The notes beneath the pieces were generated by a model, which ran no database searches, was not told the DNA's origin, and was given only the letters and a program-made list of their open reading frames with translations. The position numbers and the translations under genes were made by a program. This document shows, piece by piece, positions 62,701-64,000 of a stretch of 64,000 nt of DNA. Source of the stretch: Fodinibius sp964490705 (GTDB taxonomy: Bacteria > Bacteroidota > Rhodothermia > Balneolales > Balneolaceae); NCBI GenBank assembly GCA_964490705.1, contig CAZBCG010000001.1:445567-509566 (forward strand). The letters run 5' to 3'. The number at the start of each line of letters is the position of its first letter. Within the stretch, counting starts at the first letter, position 1.

Positions 62701-64000
62701 TCAAAGATTACAAATTTAGAATTAGAGGAAGAATTGCTTTACAGCTATGCTTATAGAGGTAATGAGGTTGACAGATATAGTGTTGTAGTCCCTGATGCTA
62801 AAGTAATTTATCCATATAAAGTAAATGAAGAAGGAAAAACAAAATTAATAGATGAGAAGGATCTACAATCCCAATTTCCTAATATTTATAAATATCTTTT
62901 ATCTAGAAAAGATATACTAACTCAAAGAAGAGACTCCAGAAAGTATTACGCAAAGGGGAATAATTGGTATTGTTATTTGAGACCTGGAAATTTTGATTAT
63001 ATCACACCAGAAAAATTAATTATTAAAGGTGTAGCTAATCAAAGTACAGTAGGGTTACTCGAAAAGAATACGATTTTTAATGGAGCAAATTGTCCCGGAT
63101 ATGTTAACAAAGAAAGCCAAGTAAGTAGGCTATATATACTCAGTATCATTAATTCAAATTTGGTCTCGGAGTATTTAAAGCAGGTCTGTCCATCTAAACT
63201 GCATGGTTATACTAGATTTAATGCAAATAATTTAAACGAGATACCAATCCGAGAAATAGACTTCTCTAAATTCAATCCCGATAAAAACGCCCAATTCCCC
63301 GGTCAGTTAGAACAGCATTACCAGCAATATGTAGAGGGAGCGTCCGCCGGTGATCTGCTCGATCTTACCGAAGAACTGATTGAGGATGATGACGAATACC
63401 GTCTGCCGGTTATTCATAATTTCTTGGGTGATCTGGCCGAAAAGATGCTGGAATACAACAAAGAAAAACAACGTCTGAATGATGCCCTCGATCCCTTCAA
63501 ATTCCTCAACAAAGGCGTGGCATTCAACGCCTTCAGCGACGTTTTCGCCGACGCCATCAAATACGGAGAGCAACTCACCAACGAAGTGGATATCGGTACT
63601 GTCCACCACGACATCGAAGAACTGCGGCTGCGTCCCGATGGCGACCGTTGGCTACTGAGCGCCCAGCTCAAACACCGCGACCCGGAAACCGACTGGGACG
63701 AATGGGTAAAGGAAGACGGGAATATCGTCCGAACCACCCACGACATTTACCGTTTCAAGCTGCCCGATAAAAAGGCCCGCTATTGGCAGCAAGCGTTTGA
63801 AGTACTGGATGAATTCGAGCATAATAATAGCGGTAGAATATTCCCCGGTGGTAAAACCAGTACTACCCATGATAAGTTAATGAAGTCTGAGATTCCTGTC
63901 TTTGACGAAAACGCCAAAATTAAATCACTTGTCGAGCTCCGTGAGGAACTGGCGGAAGTGGAAGCCAAGATCGAAAAGACGGACTGGCTCATCGACCAGG
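59704..64000 (+). CDS. Type IIG restriction-modification enzyme (Eco57I/MmeI-like), partial at 3' end
   Basis: 1432 codons are visible from ATG 59704 and the frame is still open at the edge. An N-terminal PD-(D/E)XK nuclease is suggested by P94-D95-YILF and D126-A-K128-YWDRP. The helical linker is followed by an N6-adenine methyltransferase with motif I DPAMGSGHF (from residue 547) and motif IV NPPY (from 818). Residues about 822-1185 are the target-recognition part; a further helical region follows. One protein would both methylate and cut. The 5' and 3' parts are GC-rich, but about 62165-63265 is strikingly AT-rich, so the specificity domain looks exchanged. Confidence 0.85.
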   Translation, partial: MPDQDQLSFFGENRSLFSDYYLKERLQKLPEWEDDISEPFEKALELYQQKKSVLPGMNEAQTEKDFIQPIMQQVLDYAYDVQKTEKKQGRTNIPDYILFADEEVLTSAQENRESDRYYNDALALSDAKYWDRPLDSKGIAEKDLYTNANPSFQIVNYLTVTGLEWGILTNGSRWRLYSTKARSRIDSYFEVDLRQILEQEDQEQFKYFYHFFRRQAFQADPQTGDSFVEHVFEGSIDYGTRLEKKLKDLIFEDVFLLMSRGFVEYRKEETDIEAETDESLREIYQGTLRLLYRLLFLLHAESRSLLPLDNRGYLQYSLMELKKDIANRIDEDLPQSSRSFDVWNDLDSLFHIIDKGDPALNVPRYNGGLFRQDHPNNRFLQEHKISDKYLVPALEFLTRETEPNESGRKPFIDYKSLNVEQLGSIYEGLLEFHLRQSEEDDSGQKELYLENDKGERKATGSYYTPHYIVEYIVEHTLGPVFEERAETFKDLMEQWKPKFEEYQELDKKIQEGDRSEQIHNKRKAVHTEVQTLGKRATETLLNLKICDPAMGSGHFLKEATDKLAEKIITLLAEYPTNPVTNLLEDVRNQILESLEEQDITIDAEEHLKDTNLIKRMVMKRSIYGVDLNPMAVELAKLSLWLDSFTVGAPLSFLDHHLKVGNSLIGTTVGEIREQLETGQSHMFGGPFSGLLNATELMREVSVKTDATYSEVEQSIERYQDFEEAVAPYKKVLDIWLSRHFDNERAGDFLMTFSDQITNLLKGEDVELGDKQQAIIETAEKLNDDKHFFHWELEFPEVFVDLKQSKWLDNPGFDAVVGNPPYVRVQRIEEVERDYLFNQFSTCSKKTDISLAFLELGYQKINQNGRGGFISTSQWLSTDYGEKAREYFSNNRISKILDFKSLPVFEGISTYPAIFLVDKHENKNLKYAQVTTTDDLNREAILAREYSEKKYKYLSEKPWILDKTDFREIIARTNTTTLSSFGHFHIGALTGDDETFVVHKSKITNLELEEELLYSYAYRGNEVDRYSVVVPDAKVIYPYKVNEEGKTKLIDEKDLQSQFPNIYKYLLSRKDILTQRRDSRKYYAKGNNWYCYLRPGNFDYITPEKLIIKGVANQSTVGLLEKNTIFNGANCPGYVNKESQVSRLYILSIINSNLVSEYLKQVCPSKLHGYTRFNANNLNEIPIREIDFSKFNPDKNAQFPGQLEQHYQQYVEGASAGDLLDLTEELIEDDDEYRLPVIHNFLGDLAEKMLEYNKEKQRLNDALDPFKFLNKGVAFNAFSDVFADAIKYGEQLTNEVDIGTVHHDIEELRLRPDGDRWLLSAQLKHRDPETDWDEWVKEDGNIVRTTHDIYRFKLPDKKARYWQQAFEVLDEFEHNNSGRIFPGGKTSTTHDKLMKSEIPVFDENAKIKSLVELREELAEVEAKIEKTDWLIDQ

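Overview
The window looks like a chromosomal segment of a marine or halophilic member of the Bacteroidota/Balneolota/Rhodothermota lineage, most like Balneolota. Seen: a TonB-dependent receptor and a DUF5686 protein that both begin with a CarboxypepD_reg-like domain, a subtilisin ending in a type IX secretion sorting domain, a DUF4292 lipoprotein, a DksA-like protein without zinc cysteines, and promoters of the TTG/TTTG-N19-23-TAnnTTTG kind. Bulk DNA is of moderate GC. The genus is not determined.

Resident part (1-49912). Left end: partial TonB receptor, an MltF-like transglycosylase lipoprotein, an RsbV-RsbW-RsbU-like partner-switching operon, an alpha/beta hydrolase, a SPOR lipoprotein, a ferric-type ABC permease/ATPase pair without its binding protein, a GlsB-like membrane protein, a cytochrome c'-like lipoprotein, the DUF5686 outer-membrane protein, an OmpA-like lipoprotein with calcium-binding repeats, and tRNA-Ala(GGC). 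At 15559-22483 a tight four-gene operon links a secreted protein, a FecR-domain protein, a predicted beta-barrel and a CHASE2 adenylate cyclase: a candidate envelope-to-cAMP signalling unit. The SRP RNA follows, then YpdA, YheT-type hydrolase, acyl-CoA thioesterase, subtilisin, small outer-membrane protein, PQQ-type dehydrogenase and gamma-glutamyltransferase. At 33521-37363 a TPR protein, DUF4292 lipoprotein and EnvC-like protein form an envelope operon. Then come a BtuF-like protein, fructosamine kinase and LMW phosphatase; ileS-dksA-lspA; yajC-ribBA; and the thiolase/FadB beta-oxidation pair.

Accessory part (49913-64000). From the 3' end of tRNA-Val(TAC), DNA turns sharply AT-rich and gene content changes to what resembles a defence island: a GHKL ATPase fused to a predicted PD-(D/E)XK nuclease, a small helical protein, a Fic AMPylator with its own inhibitory motif, a small membrane-protein gene broken by an 8-T run, a 1326-residue DUF4297/Cap4-like nuclease fused to a long TPR array, and a type IIG restriction-modification enzyme running off the right edge. 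No integrase lies in the window.

The two most promising leads for something undescribed are the membrane-protein/nuclease-TPR pair at 54799-59455 and the GHKL-nuclease gene at 50416. Another notable point is the GXHH (instead of HXGH) signature in the type-2 isoleucyl-tRNA synthetase. All functional calls come from reading motifs; no database search was run.
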